Assembly: GCF_014138435.1 (NCBI RefSeq)
Contig: NZ_JACJIM010000012.1
Span: 1 to 64,000 of the forward strand
DNA from: Methylobacterium fujisawaense
Lineage (GTDB): Bacteria > Pseudomonadota > Alphaproteobacteria > Rhizobiales > Beijerinckiaceae
Reading direction: 5' to 3'
Length of the DNA stretch: 64,000 nucleotides
Below the pieces are notes generated by a model, which was not told the DNA's origin, did no database searches, and was given only the letters and a program-made list of their open reading frames with translations. Made by a program: the position numbers and the translations under genes. Positions 20,092-28,505 of the stretch are shown in pieces. Within the stretch, counting starts at the first letter, position 1. Each line of letters starts with the position of its first letter.

Positions 20092-20579
20092 GCCGCGTCC
20101 TCCCGGTGCTCCGCTTGGCCGGCCGCGTCCTCTACGGCCTCCAGGATGCCCGCGTAGGCGCCGCAGCGGCAGAGATTGCCGCTCATGCCCTCGCGGATGC
20201 GCTCCGGATCGGTACCGGCGTGGCCCTCGCGGATCAGGCCGACCGCGCTCATGATCTGGCCGGGGGTGCAGAAGCCGCACTGGAAGCCGTCATGGGCGAT
20301 GAAGGCCGCCTGGACGGGGTGCAGCCGGTCGCCCTCGGCGAGCCCCTCGATGGTCAGCACCTCGGCCCCGTCGAGGCTCGCGGCGAGGGTCAGGCAGCTG
20401 TTGATGCGCCGCCCGTCCACCAGCACCGTGCAGGCGCCGCACTGGCCGCGGTCGCAGCCCTTCTTGGCGCCCGTCAGGCCGAGGCGCTCGCGCAGGAGAT
20501 CGAGGAGGGTGACGCGCGGATCGTCGAGGGCGATCTCGCGCGGCTGCCCGTTCAGGGTGAGCCTGAGGGGAATGGTCAT
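20088..20579 (-). CDS. molybdenum hydroxylase [2Fe-2S] subunit (PaoA-like)
   Basis: A 163-residue protein with the two [2Fe-2S] domains of this enzyme class. The plant-type ferredoxin cysteines are in GCDRGQCGACTVL and INSC; the four-helix domain cysteines are in QCGFCTPGQI and CRCGAYAGI. It is the first gene of the operon. E. coli PaoA carries a long Tat leader that exports the complex. Here the start at 20579 (MTIPLRLTLNGQP) enters the ferredoxin fold directly, so the enzyme is probably cytoplasmic. Confidence 0.94.
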   Translation of the reverse strand: MTIPLRLTLNGQPREIALDDPRVTLLDLLRERLGLTGAKKGCDRGQCGACTVLVDGRRINSCLTLAASLDGAEVLTIEGLAEGDRLHPVQAAFIAHDGFQCGFCTPGQIMSAVGLIREGHAGTDPERIREGMSGNLCRCGAYAGILEAVEDAAGQAEHREDAA

Positions 20580-20695
20580 GCGGCGGTCCCGGCTTCGAAG
20601 GCTGGAACCGTTACAGATAGCTGCCGCCTCGCTCTCGGCGAGACCTTAAGCAGAAAGCGATGTGCGCAAGATCACGGCACGCACAGGTTGGGCGC

Positions 20696-20926
20696 TTATG
20701 CAGACTTGACCTTAACCTCCGAGACGGATTTCAGCACCGTCTTGCCCTTGGCGGTCTTGATCTCCAGGGCCGGCTCCGCCTTCGAGGCCTCGCGCTTGAC
20801 CGTGTTGCCCTTGATCGTCTTCTTGACATCCTGGGTGTGGACCTTGGTCACCTCGCCCGAGACGGTGCCCTGGCCCCACTTGTAGGTGACATCGTCCCCG
20901 GTCTTCACCTTCGCCTTGGCGGTCAT
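20696..20926 (-). CDS. DUF2945/HVA1-type TUDOR domain protein
   Basis: A 76-residue, lysine-rich protein. The pattern DDVTYKWGQGTVSGEV...KTIKGNTVKREASKAEPALEIKT fits the short HVA1/DUF2945 TUDOR-like family. Members are common in soil and plant bacteria and often stress-associated; the function is unknown. The start at 20926 (MTAKAKVK) is chosen over in-frame ATGs at 20938 and 20989 because it gives the standard N-terminus. The protein is much richer in Lys and poorer in Arg than its neighbours. Confidence 0.82.
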   Translation of the reverse strand: MTAKAKVKTGDDVTYKWGQGTVSGEVTKVHTQDVKKTIKGNTVKREASKAEPALEIKTAKGKTVLKSVSEVKVKSA

Positions 20927-21026
20927 GTGCGTCTCCATCGTGGATGCGGGGAAAGGCGCCCCGGGGCAGGGGCGTTCCCGGGTTTCCACGGCCGGAATGC
21001 CGCAGGCGGATCGACCCGTTCCCGGC

Positions 21027-21290
21027 TCACCGGCCGACCTCCCGGCGCAGGGCCGCGACCATCGTCTCGACCGCCGCCTGCGCGGTCTCGCCGAGGTCGA
21101 TGTCGGTCTCGCCGGCGGTGACGAGGCCGCGCCCCTCCAACTCCTTGACCCCCTCCGGATCGGCCTCGTGGCCGGCGCCGTCCCGGCGGATCACCGCGGT
21201 GACCTTTTCGCCGCTGACGAGGCGGTGATAGGCCGCGAAGGCGAAGATCGAGAGGGCCTTGTCGGAGAGTCCGTTCACGTCGTCGGCCAT
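21027..21290 (-). CDS. hypothetical protein, 87 residues
   Basis: A small, acidic, soluble protein starting MADDVNGLSDKALSIFAFAAYHRL. The middle (VTAVIRRDGAGHEADPEGVKELEGRGL) resembles a winged-helix-like fold, but no family was recognised. It has a plausible start and is divergent from the histidine kinase gene, 157 bases away. Confidence 0.65.
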   Translation of the reverse strand: MADDVNGLSDKALSIFAFAAYHRLVSGEKVTAVIRRDGAGHEADPEGVKELEGRGLVTAGETDIDLGETAQAAVETMVAALRREVGR

Positions 21291-21447
21291 GCCTGGCGCC
21301 TCCTGCGCTCCGCGCGTCGTATCCGATGGGCGAACGCCGGACGGGGCCGGGGGCTCCGGACCCCGGCCGGGGTGCGACGACGGGTGCGCCCGTCCGAGCG
21401 GCGACGCTTCGCGCCGGGCCCGCCTTCCTGCTAGTCTCACAGCTCCC

Positions 21448-22692
21448 ATGACAGCGCATACCGACCAGACCGAAGTGGAACCCAGCCCCGAGGCGGCCCG
21501 CCCCCCCGCGCCCCCCGATCTCGACTATCGCCTGCGCCAGCAGGCGATCCTGTCCGAGTTCGGCGTCGAGGCTTTGCGCGGCACCGATGTCGACCACCTG
21601 CTGCAGCGGGCTGCGGAGCTGTGCGCGCAGGGCATGGGCGCCGAGTTCTGCAAGGCCCTGGAGTACCAGCGCGGCGCCGACACCCTGCTGGTCCGGGCCG
21701 GTGTCGGCTGGGGGCCCGACGTGATCGGGCAGGCCCGGATCGGGGCGGACCTCGCCTCCCCGGCGGGCTTCGCCCTCAAGACCGGGCGGCCGGTGATCTC
21801 GAACCACCTCGCCGACGAGACCCGGTTCCGGACGCCGCAGCTCATGGCCGATCACGGCATCCGCCGGGCGATCAACGTGCTGATCGAGAACCGGGACGGC
21901 GCCTTCGGGGTGCTGGAGGTGGACGACACCCGGGAGGGCATGTTCGAGGAGGCCGACATCGCCTTCATGCAGGGCTTCGCCAACCTGCTCGGCGGCGCCA
22001 TCGAGCGCCAGCGCACCGAGAGCCTGCTGCGGGCCGCCCTCGCCCGGCAGGACCTGCTCGCCCGCGAGATGAGCCACCGGGTCAAGAACAGCCTCGCCAT
22101 CGTGGCGAGCCTGCTCGCCCTCCAGGCCCGGGCCGCCGAAGACCCGGCCGTGCAGATGGCCCTGGCGGATGCGCGCAGCCGCGTCGAGGCGATCGCGAGC
22201 GTCCACGACCAGCTCTGGCGGCAAGGTGACAAGGACGGCGACAAGGCGGCGGGCGAAGGGGAGGGGGTCCCGGGCGAACTCGACCTCGCGCCCTTCCTGG
22301 AGAAGCTGGTGGCCAACCTCGCCAGCGGCGTGCCGGGCCAGCGGCTCGCCTGCACGGCCTGCCCGCAGCGGATCTCGGCCGACCGGGCGATACCCATCGG
22401 CCTCTTGGTCAACGAACTCGTCACCAACGCGCTCAAATACGCCTATCCGCCCGAGACGCACCCGGGAGGCGGCGAGATCCGGATCCGCGCCGAGCGCCAG
22501 CCCGGGAGCCTCGTGGTCGAGGTCGCCGATGACGGGATCGGGCTGCCGGCGGAATTCGAGATCGGACGCAACTCGAAGAGCCTCGGCATGCGGGTGGTCG
22601 GCAGCCTCACGCGCCAGCTCGGCGGCAGCCTGACGATCCCGGCCCGGGGGAAGGGCGCCTGCTTCCGCCTGGAGGTGCCGCTGGACGGCTGA
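21448..22692 (+). CDS. GAF-domain sensor histidine kinase (HisKA_2 type)
   Basis: A 414-residue soluble kinase without membrane helices. A GAF sensor domain lies at about residues 30-190 (AAELCAQGMGAEFCKALEY, GRPVISNHLADETRF, IRRAINVLIENRDGAFGVLEVDD). A HisKA_2 dimerisation domain follows, with the phospho-acceptor His210 in MSHRVKNSLAIVASLLALQ. The ATPase domain has the N-box NELVTNALKYAY and DDGIGLP. Kinases of this kind in Hyphomicrobiales often act in general stress or light signalling. No response regulator is adjacent. Confidence 0.92.
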   Translation: MTAHTDQTEVEPSPEAARPPAPPDLDYRLRQQAILSEFGVEALRGTDVDHLLQRAAELCAQGMGAEFCKALEYQRGADTLLVRAGVGWGPDVIGQARIGADLASPAGFALKTGRPVISNHLADETRFRTPQLMADHGIRRAINVLIENRDGAFGVLEVDDTREGMFEEADIAFMQGFANLLGGAIERQRTESLLRAALARQDLLAREMSHRVKNSLAIVASLLALQARAAEDPAVQMALADARSRVEAIASVHDQLWRQGDKDGDKAAGEGEGVPGELDLAPFLEKLVANLASGVPGQRLACTACPQRISADRAIPIGLLVNELVTNALKYAYPPETHPGGGEIRIRAERQPGSLVVEVADDGIGLPAEFEIGRNSKSLGMRVVGSLTRQLGGSLTIPARGKGACFRLEVPLDG

Positions 22693-22793
22693 GCGCGGCG
22701 CCCGGCCGGGGCCGGGACGGGAGAAGGGCCCTGCCCCGTCGCGACCGGGGGCGACGGGCTCGGCGAGACAGAGCGCGAGACAGAGCGGATGCA

Positions 22794-23927
22794 GTGACCG
22801 GGATCAGGATGACGGGGGCGCCCCTCGCCGAACGGCTCCATGCCTTTCGGAGCCTCGGGGACAATTGCGAGTTCGGCTTCGTGCAGCGCTACGGGGGGGT
22901 CGAGCCCTCCGGCCTGCTGCGCTTCTCCTACACGCCGATGGCGGACCTGATCCGCGGCCTGCGCTGCGGCTTCGCGGATTTCGGCGTGCCGGGCGACCTG
23001 CGGCTCTCCGTGAGCGCGGGCGGCACCTACTATTGTCACAGCCTGGCCTACAACATCTGGGCGAATACCGGACATCCGGCCGGCTCGATCGCGCCGGAGG
23101 TGCTGCTGGAGCGGGAATACGGCCGGCTGGCCCATCTCAAGCGCAAGATGCTGGACGACCTCGCCGACGGCTCGAAGATCCTGGTGCGCAAGGTCGGCCG
23201 CGACGAGCCCGAGGCCGACTTCGCCCGCTTGGCCGAGGCGGTCTGGGCGCATGGACCCTCGACGCTGCTGCGCGTGACCGAGGCCGGGCCGGACTGGGCT
23301 CCCGAGCCGGCCCGGCGCGTCGCCGACCGCCTGATCGCGGGACGGGTCCGCCGCTTCGCGCCGGCGGAGCAGGCCTGGGAGGTCGACCTCGAACCCTGGA
23401 TGCACCTCGTGGACAGCACCTACGCGCTGGAGCGCGGCGCGGCGCCGAGCCGCCTCGACGCCGCCGCCTTCCCGGAGGCGCTGCCGCTGCCGGGCCGCCT
23501 GCGCCGGCATGTCGGCCGGCACCGGGCAAGGGCGCTCAGCGCCTACACCCGGGCGGTGGATCCCGCCGGCTTTCGCGCCGATGCGGTCCACGTGTTCTCG
23601 AGCTGGGTGTGGATTCCGGAGGAGTTTGCCGGGGACCGCATCTTCGCGGCGGCCGGCTATGCGCGGCTGGGCTGGCGCGACGCCGACCTGTCGCGGCGGC
23701 GGTGCTGGCAGCGCGTCTGGGCCGCGGGTCGGCTGCGGCCCGACGCGACGCGGGAGCCCGTCGGGCTCGGGATGATCGGCACGTGGCGGGACGGATTCTG
23801 GTCCGCCGGGGCGCGCTTCGCCGAGGGGCCGATCCCCGGGGATGAGCCCGCGCCGGACCTGCGGATGCCGCCGTTCCGGTTTCCGGGCCAGGATCTCCTC
23901 GGACGGCTGCGGCCGCGGTTCCGATAG
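22794..23927 (+). CDS. uncharacterised protein with SLGDNCEFG motif
   Basis: A 377-residue protein whose N-terminus (FRSLGDNCEFGFVQRYGG...SGLLRFSY) resembles proteins found near glycan or surface-polysaccharide genes, some annotated as DUF1796 papain-like. The Cys in DNCEFG and a conserved YYCHSLAYNIW segment could form an active site, but this is inference. The start may be GTG at 22794 or ATG at 22809 (MTGAPLAER). There is no signal peptide or membrane helix. It follows the GAF kinase by about 100 bases. Confidence 0.72.
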   Translation: MTGIRMTGAPLAERLHAFRSLGDNCEFGFVQRYGGVEPSGLLRFSYTPMADLIRGLRCGFADFGVPGDLRLSVSAGGTYYCHSLAYNIWANTGHPAGSIAPEVLLEREYGRLAHLKRKMLDDLADGSKILVRKVGRDEPEADFARLAEAVWAHGPSTLLRVTEAGPDWAPEPARRVADRLIAGRVRRFAPAEQAWEVDLEPWMHLVDSTYALERGAAPSRLDAAAFPEALPLPGRLRRHVGRHRARALSAYTRAVDPAGFRADAVHVFSSWVWIPEEFAGDRIFAAAGYARLGWRDADLSRRRCWQRVWAAGRLRPDATREPVGLGMIGTWRDGFWSAGARFAEGPIPGDEPAPDLRMPPFRFPGQDLLGRLRPRFR

Positions 23928-24209
23928 ACCGCCGGGCCCCCGGATCCGGGCTCAGCTTTCGCTTCCGAGAGCGCGGAGGAGGGTGCCGAGGTAGCGTCGT
24001 CGGTCCCGCCTCCGGCCCGATGCGCGTGGCCGCCGGGGCGGAGGCCGAGCCCTGGATGCGGGCGGGGATCGGAGACGATCGGGCCGCCCGCGCAGGGAGC
24101 CGGTCCCGGGATACCGGTTCGATTCCGGCCGATCCGATACGGCTGCACCATTGCCCGGGCGCGCCCCGCCCGTAAACCGCGCTCCCTCGCACAGAACGGG
24201 AGATTCCGG

Positions 24210-24485
24210 ATGCGCAGCAGATCGATGATGACCCTGGGCGGCAGCGTCCTCGCCCTCGCCCTCGCCGGCCCGGCCTGCGCCGACGACACCCCGACCACGG
24301 CGGGTGCGGTCGATCGGCTCAAGGGCCTGACCAACGAGGCGATCGGAAGCGCGAAGCGCGGGGTCGGCAACCTGACGGAGGACGAGGCCCTCAAGGCGGA
24401 GGGCCGTGCGCAGAAGCTCCGTGGACAGGCCGAGCAGGGGCGGGGCAGGGCCAAGGACGTCCGCGAGAACGCCCTCGACCAATAG
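24210..24485 (+). CDS. exported CsbD-family protein
   Basis: A 91-residue protein. A signal peptide (about residues 1-24, ending ACAD) precedes a CsbD-like domain: DRLKGLTNEAIGSAKRGVGNLT, then DEALKAEGRAQKLRGQAEQGRG. CsbD proteins are small stress-response helical proteins of unknown mechanism, often under general stress control. Periplasmic versions like this one are common in Methylobacterium-type genomes. Confidence 0.85.
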   Translation: MRSRSMMTLGGSVLALALAGPACADDTPTTAGAVDRLKGLTNEAIGSAKRGVGNLTEDEALKAEGRAQKLRGQAEQGRGRAKDVRENALDQ

Positions 24486-24554
24486 GGATGCGGCGGGCCC
24501 CGGCCGCGCCGGGCGGCCGGGGCCCGCTCCCGTCGGGGCAGAAGCGGGAGGAGC

Positions 24555-25004
24555 CTACGGGCAGGGATGGCGCAGGCCGTCATAGCCCAGGTAGGTCCCG
24601 GAGGCCGGGTCGTAGGAGGCGTAGCGGGCGGCGCAGGACGCCGAGCCGCGCACGACGACCGGGGCGGCGTAGACGGGTGCGGGCGCCCCGTAGACGGCCA
24701 CGGGCCGCGCCGCGGCGTTGGCCGCCGCCGAGCCGATCACCGCGCCGGCGGTGAAGCCGAGCAGGCCGGCCCCCACGGCGGCCCCCACGCCGGGACCGCG
24801 GCGGTCGCCGTAGCCCCAGCGGCCGTACCCGCCGCGGTGCCAGCCTCCCCAACCGGCATGGTGCCAGCCGCCACGGAACTGAGCGTACGCGGTGGGAAGG
24901 GCGCCGGCCCGGAGGGCCTCAACCGCCTGTCCGGATGCGGCCTGAACGGGGGCAGCGAGACCCGCCAGCACGGCCAGGGTGGCGACGCCGGTCACGATCC
25001 TCAT
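24555..25004 (-). CDS. BA14K-family secreted protein
   Basis: A 149-residue protein. The signal peptide (residues 1-22) is followed by a Gly/His/Trp/Arg-rich stretch (HHAGWGGWHRGGYGRWGYG) and a possible hydrophobic hairpin (GVGAAVGAGLLGFTAGAVIGSAAAN). The C-terminal BA14K signature is CAARYASYDPASGTYLGYDG...CP. The family is a Brucella-type immunoreactive, lectin-like protein restricted mainly to Hyphomicrobiales. It is convergent with the CsbD gene, 69 bases away. Confidence 0.88.
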   Translation of the reverse strand: MRIVTGVATLAVLAGLAAPVQAASGQAVEALRAGALPTAYAQFRGGWHHAGWGGWHRGGYGRWGYGDRRGPGVGAAVGAGLLGFTAGAVIGSAAANAAARPVAVYGAPAPVYAAPVVVRGSASCAARYASYDPASGTYLGYDGLRHPCP

Positions 25005-25953
25005 CGGTTCTCTCCATTCTCCAGAGGGGTGGAAATACCCGCATCAGGCATTCACGAAGCCCAGAAACAATGGATCCGCAGGACCGTTCCAGTCGTGAGA
25101 AAGATCATTTTTGTCGCACCAGACGGGTCTGAAACAATCCGATACGAACAAGAGCGACGCGGGCGCGGCGTCTGGCCTCCCTCATCCCTGCCGTTGGCGT
25201 TCGGTGCGGGGATCCGCATCAGCCTCGTCTTTCAGCACGGCGCAGCTGACCACCGCCCGGGGGCGCGAATACAGGATCCGGCATCGGGCTGCTTGGACCA
25301 GCGCACCTCGGGCGATCCCGTCGACGGCATGGCACCGCACGGCACCGCACGGCACCGCGGGCGCCCGCGGCGATGCGGCGGACAATCGTGCCGCGGGGAG
25401 GGGGCCCGAACAGCCCTCCCCGGGTGATCGCCCGGCCCGTCCCGCTGGCCGGTGCGCGGCCTCGGTGCGGCTCTGAAGTCGGACCGGTCAGGCGTCAGGG
25501 CGGTCGGCAGACGCACGGAACGCAGGGGCCGGTGCGCGGACGGTGAGAGAAACCGGCACGCGCCGCGGGCACCGTTGCTCAAATGTTCCGCAAAATTCCG
25601 CTTTTTGTTCCACGGCCCGCCTGAGACCAGCCATCGCTCTGGTGATATCCAGAGTTCGCATAAGATATATTATGGAACATAAGCGTCATCCTCGCTCGGG
25701 CGAGGGGGCTTGGCTCGGCTTCCGGCCCGGTTTGGCGCTCAGGTTCGGCGTGTCGAGCGGACCGGTTCGTAACCGGGATCCTGGCCGGCTCTGTGGCCGG
25801 CGCCGGCGGCGCGACCGGGACCGATGCCGGGACGGCGCGCCGGGCGAGGGCCGTTCGAGCGCCCTCCCCGGTCCCGCCCCTCGGACGGCCTCCGGACCCG
25901 TCGGGGCCGTTGCGGCGCGCCGATGGCGGCGAAGCGATCATCCGGAGACGGCG
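25005..25953. other. 949-base region without a recognisable gene
   Basis: The region separates the BA14K start from the helicase 3' end. Open frames on both strands have no family resemblance, and several merely continue antisense to real genes. It contains three tandem copies of GGCACCGCAC (25331-25357). It also has two A/T-rich patches, near 25085-25145 and 25575-25690. These probably include the BA14K promoter and perhaps a promoter for an unseen small RNA. No terminator with a T-run was found. Confidence 0.45.
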
Positions 25954-27660
25954 TCAGCCGGCGGGACCGGGCGTCCGGCGCTCGCCCAGGATCCGGCCTT
26001 CGCGGGTGCGACACTCGATCTGCTCCGATACGCGGCCCGGTCGGACACGGACGGCGGCCGGCCGCGCCAGGCTCCCGGCGCCCTCCAGGAAGCCCGCGGC
26101 GGTCATCGGCGCGTCGCGCCCGCCGCCGAGACCCCGCCACCAGGACACCGCCTTCTCCCGCTCGTAGCCGCTGCGCTCCGGCCGCAGGCGCACGCGCCAG
26201 CCGGCCTCGGCGGCGCCGTCCCGCCAGCCGAGCACGAGGTCGAGTCCGTCCGGCGCGGCTTCCAGGTTCAGGGTCGTGACCGGATGCCAGGCGGCCCCGG
26301 ACCCGCCGGTCTCCGGCGCGGGGGCAGGGCCGGCCGGTTCGGGATCCGGCAATCCGGGATCCGCCGAGAGGATCGCCAGCTCGTCATCGGCCGCGGCCTC
26401 GTGCGGGGCCTCGGCGTCCGCGTCCACCTCCGGCTCGGTCCAGCAGGCCTCGCAGGTGGAGGCGTTCAGCGCGATCAGGGCGCCGCAGCCGGGGCAGGGC
26501 TTGGCGCGCGGGGCCCCTGCCCCGCTCAGGCCCTGGGTGGCGCTCCGGACCGTCACGGCGTCCACGGGACCGTGCATCCGCACCAGCCCGGCATAATCGA
26601 GGATCAGCGCGTCGGCCTTGCCGGGGGCGCAGCGCAGCGCCCGGCCGACCTGCTGCACGTAGAGCCCGGTGCTGCGGGTCGGGCGCAGCAGCGCCACCAG
26701 ATCGACCTCGGGGACATTGAAGCCGGTGCCGAGCACGCCCACCGAGGTCAGGCAGCGGATCTGCCCGGCCCGGAACGCCGCCACGATCCGGTCGCGCTCC
26801 CGGCGCGGGGTCTCGCCCGAGACGCTCTCGCAGGCATACCCTTCCGCCCGTACGGCGTCGCGGACGGCGTCCGCATGGGCGAGGCCGGCGCAGAAGGCGA
26901 GCCAGGCCCGGCGGGAACCTCCGTATTCCGCGAGTTCGGCGACCGCCGCGCGGGTGATCCAGTCGCGGTTGACCGCCGCCTCCAGCTCGCCCGGGATGTA
27001 GTCGCCTCCCCGCCGGCCGACGCCGGAGACGTCGAACTGGGTCAGCGTCGCCTTGGAGACGAGGGGCGCCAGGAAGCCGCGCCGGATCAGCGTGAACGTG
27101 TCGGCCTCGTAGGCGATGCCGGAGAACAGCCGGTGCTCGCCCGCGTCGAGGCGGCCCGAATCGAGCCGGTAGGGGGTCGCGGTGAAGCCCGCCACCCGCA
27201 GCCCGGGGGTCATCGCCCGCAGGCCCGCCAGGAACCGGCCGTAGCGGGTGTCGGCGGCGCGGGGGATCAGGTGGGCCTCGTCGACGATCACGAGGTCGCG
27301 GGGCCCCACCGCGTCGAGCCGGTCGGCCACCGACTGGATGCCGCAGACCAGCACCTGCGCGTCGGCCTCCCGCCGCCCGAGCCCGGCGGAGAAGATCCCG
27401 GCCGGCGCCTCCGGCCAGGCGCGGCTCAGTTCCGAGAAATTCTGGGCGACGAGTTCGCGGCTGTGGGTGACGATCGCCACCCGGGCGAGGGGGTCTTGCT
27501 CCAGGGTCTCCCGGGCGAGGGCCGCGATGACCAGCGCCTTGCCGGCCCCGGTGGGCAGCACGATCAGGTGGCCGGGCGCCGCATCGTCCGCCCCTCCCCG
27601 CGCCCAGGCGGCCGAGAGCGCGTCGAGGCTGGCGCGCTGATAGTCCCGCAGGCGCAGCAT
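25954..27660 (-). CDS. superfamily 2 DEAD/DEAH-box helicase with zinc ribbon
   Basis: A 568-residue SF2 helicase of the SSL2/type III restriction-like group. Motif I is LPTGAGK (Lys41), motif II DEAH (127-130), motif III FTATPYR, and motif VI QQVGRALR (336-343). A zinc ribbon follows (Cys389, 392, 403, 406; CPGCGALIALNASTCEAC). After an acidic linker (410-450) comes a C-terminal domain with no clear family. No restriction or methylase gene is nearby, so a role in defence is not supported. It starts 10 bases after the cobF stop and may be co-transcribed with it. Confidence 0.9.
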   Translation of the reverse strand: MLRLRDYQRASLDALSAAWARGGADDAAPGHLIVLPTGAGKALVIAALARETLEQDPLARVAIVTHSRELVAQNFSELSRAWPEAPAGIFSAGLGRREADAQVLVCGIQSVADRLDAVGPRDLVIVDEAHLIPRAADTRYGRFLAGLRAMTPGLRVAGFTATPYRLDSGRLDAGEHRLFSGIAYEADTFTLIRRGFLAPLVSKATLTQFDVSGVGRRGGDYIPGELEAAVNRDWITRAAVAELAEYGGSRRAWLAFCAGLAHADAVRDAVRAEGYACESVSGETPRRERDRIVAAFRAGQIRCLTSVGVLGTGFNVPEVDLVALLRPTRSTGLYVQQVGRALRCAPGKADALILDYAGLVRMHGPVDAVTVRSATQGLSGAGAPRAKPCPGCGALIALNASTCEACWTEPEVDADAEAPHEAAADDELAILSADPGLPDPEPAGPAPAPETGGSGAAWHPVTTLNLEAAPDGLDLVLGWRDGAAEAGWRVRLRPERSGYEREKAVSWWRGLGGGRDAPMTAAGFLEGAGSLARPAAVRVRPGRVSEQIECRTREGRILGERRTPGPAG

Positions 27661-27669
27661 GGCGGCGGT

Positions 27670-28458
27670 CTAAGCGGGTTTGCCGGTCCTGTCCGTGGCG
27701 GCGCGGTCACGGCGCAGCAGGTAGATGTCCATGATCCAGCCGTGGCGGTCCCGGGCCTCCGCCCGGACCCGGCGGATCGCGTCGCCCGTATCGCCCAGCC
27801 GGCCGGAGAGCAGGATCTCGTCCGGGCCGCCGAGATAGGCGCCCCAGTAGATCGTCAGGTCCGGGTCGAGATGGCCGAAGGCCGGGTCGCCGTCGAGCAT
27901 CACCACGACGCTCTCGGCGTCCGCCGGCCAGCCCGCCGCGAGGCGGCGGCCCGTGGTGATCAGCACCGACCCGCCGATGCCGTTCAGCGGCACGCCGTGA
28001 CGGGCGGCGAGCACCTGCACGCTCGTCAGGCCGGAGATCACCGTCCGGGTGACGGCGACGCGCCCGCGGTCGGCGATGCGGTCGAGGATGCGGAGCACGC
28101 TGTCGTAGAGGGCCGGGTCCCCCCAGGCCAGGATCGCCCCCACCTCCCCCGGCCGGAGATGCGCGGCGAAGGCCGCCTCCAAGCGCTCGGCCCGGGCCGC
28201 GTGCCAGGCCGCGACGGTGCCGCCGTAATCGGCCGGGCGGCGCTCCCGGGGCGGGTCCTCCACGGTGACGACCCGATGGGGCTTGGCGATATGGGCCGCG
28301 CAGATCCGGCGGCGGATCTCGACGAGGTCGGCGGTCTCGGCGCGCTTGTCGAGGACGAACACCGCGTCGACGTCGGCAAGCGCCCGCACCGCCTGGAGGG
28401 TCAGGTGCTCGGGGTCGCCCGTGCCGATGCCGATGACCCGGATCTGCCTGTCCTGCAT
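27670..28458 (-). CDS. cobF: precorrin-6A synthase (deacetylating) CobF
   Basis: A 262-residue tetrapyrrole methylase (SAM-dependent) of the aerobic cobalamin pathway. It methylates C-1 of precorrin-5 and removes acetate. The N-terminal IRVIGIGTGDPEHLTLQAVRAL is the family glycine-rich motif, with WGDPALYDS and LNGIGGSVLITTGRRL downstream. It stands apart from other cob genes, between an ornithine cyclodeaminase-type gene and a helicase. A lone cobF is common in Hyphomicrobiales, where most B12 genes lie elsewhere. No cobalamin riboswitch was seen upstream. Confidence 0.93.
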   Translation of the reverse strand: MQDRQIRVIGIGTGDPEHLTLQAVRALADVDAVFVLDKRAETADLVEIRRRICAAHIAKPHRVVTVEDPPRERRPADYGGTVAAWHAARAERLEAAFAAHLRPGEVGAILAWGDPALYDSVLRILDRIADRGRVAVTRTVISGLTSVQVLAARHGVPLNGIGGSVLITTGRRLAAGWPADAESVVVMLDGDPAFGHLDPDLTIYWGAYLGGPDEILLSGRLGDTGDAIRRVRAEARDRHGWIMDIYLLRRDRAATDRTGKPA

Positions 28459-28505
28459 GCCGTCCGTCCTCCGCCGGGGCGGGGGAGGGCCGGCGCCGGC
28501 CTCCC

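Noticed and set aside
25579..25941. 120-codon minus-strand frame next to the helicase
   Set aside because: No family, no convincing ribosome-binding site, and the composition resembles antisense or intergenic translation.
25954..27660. Helicase considered as part of a defence system
   Set aside because: No nuclease, methylase or other defence gene is adjacent. The neighbours are cobF and a gene-free region.
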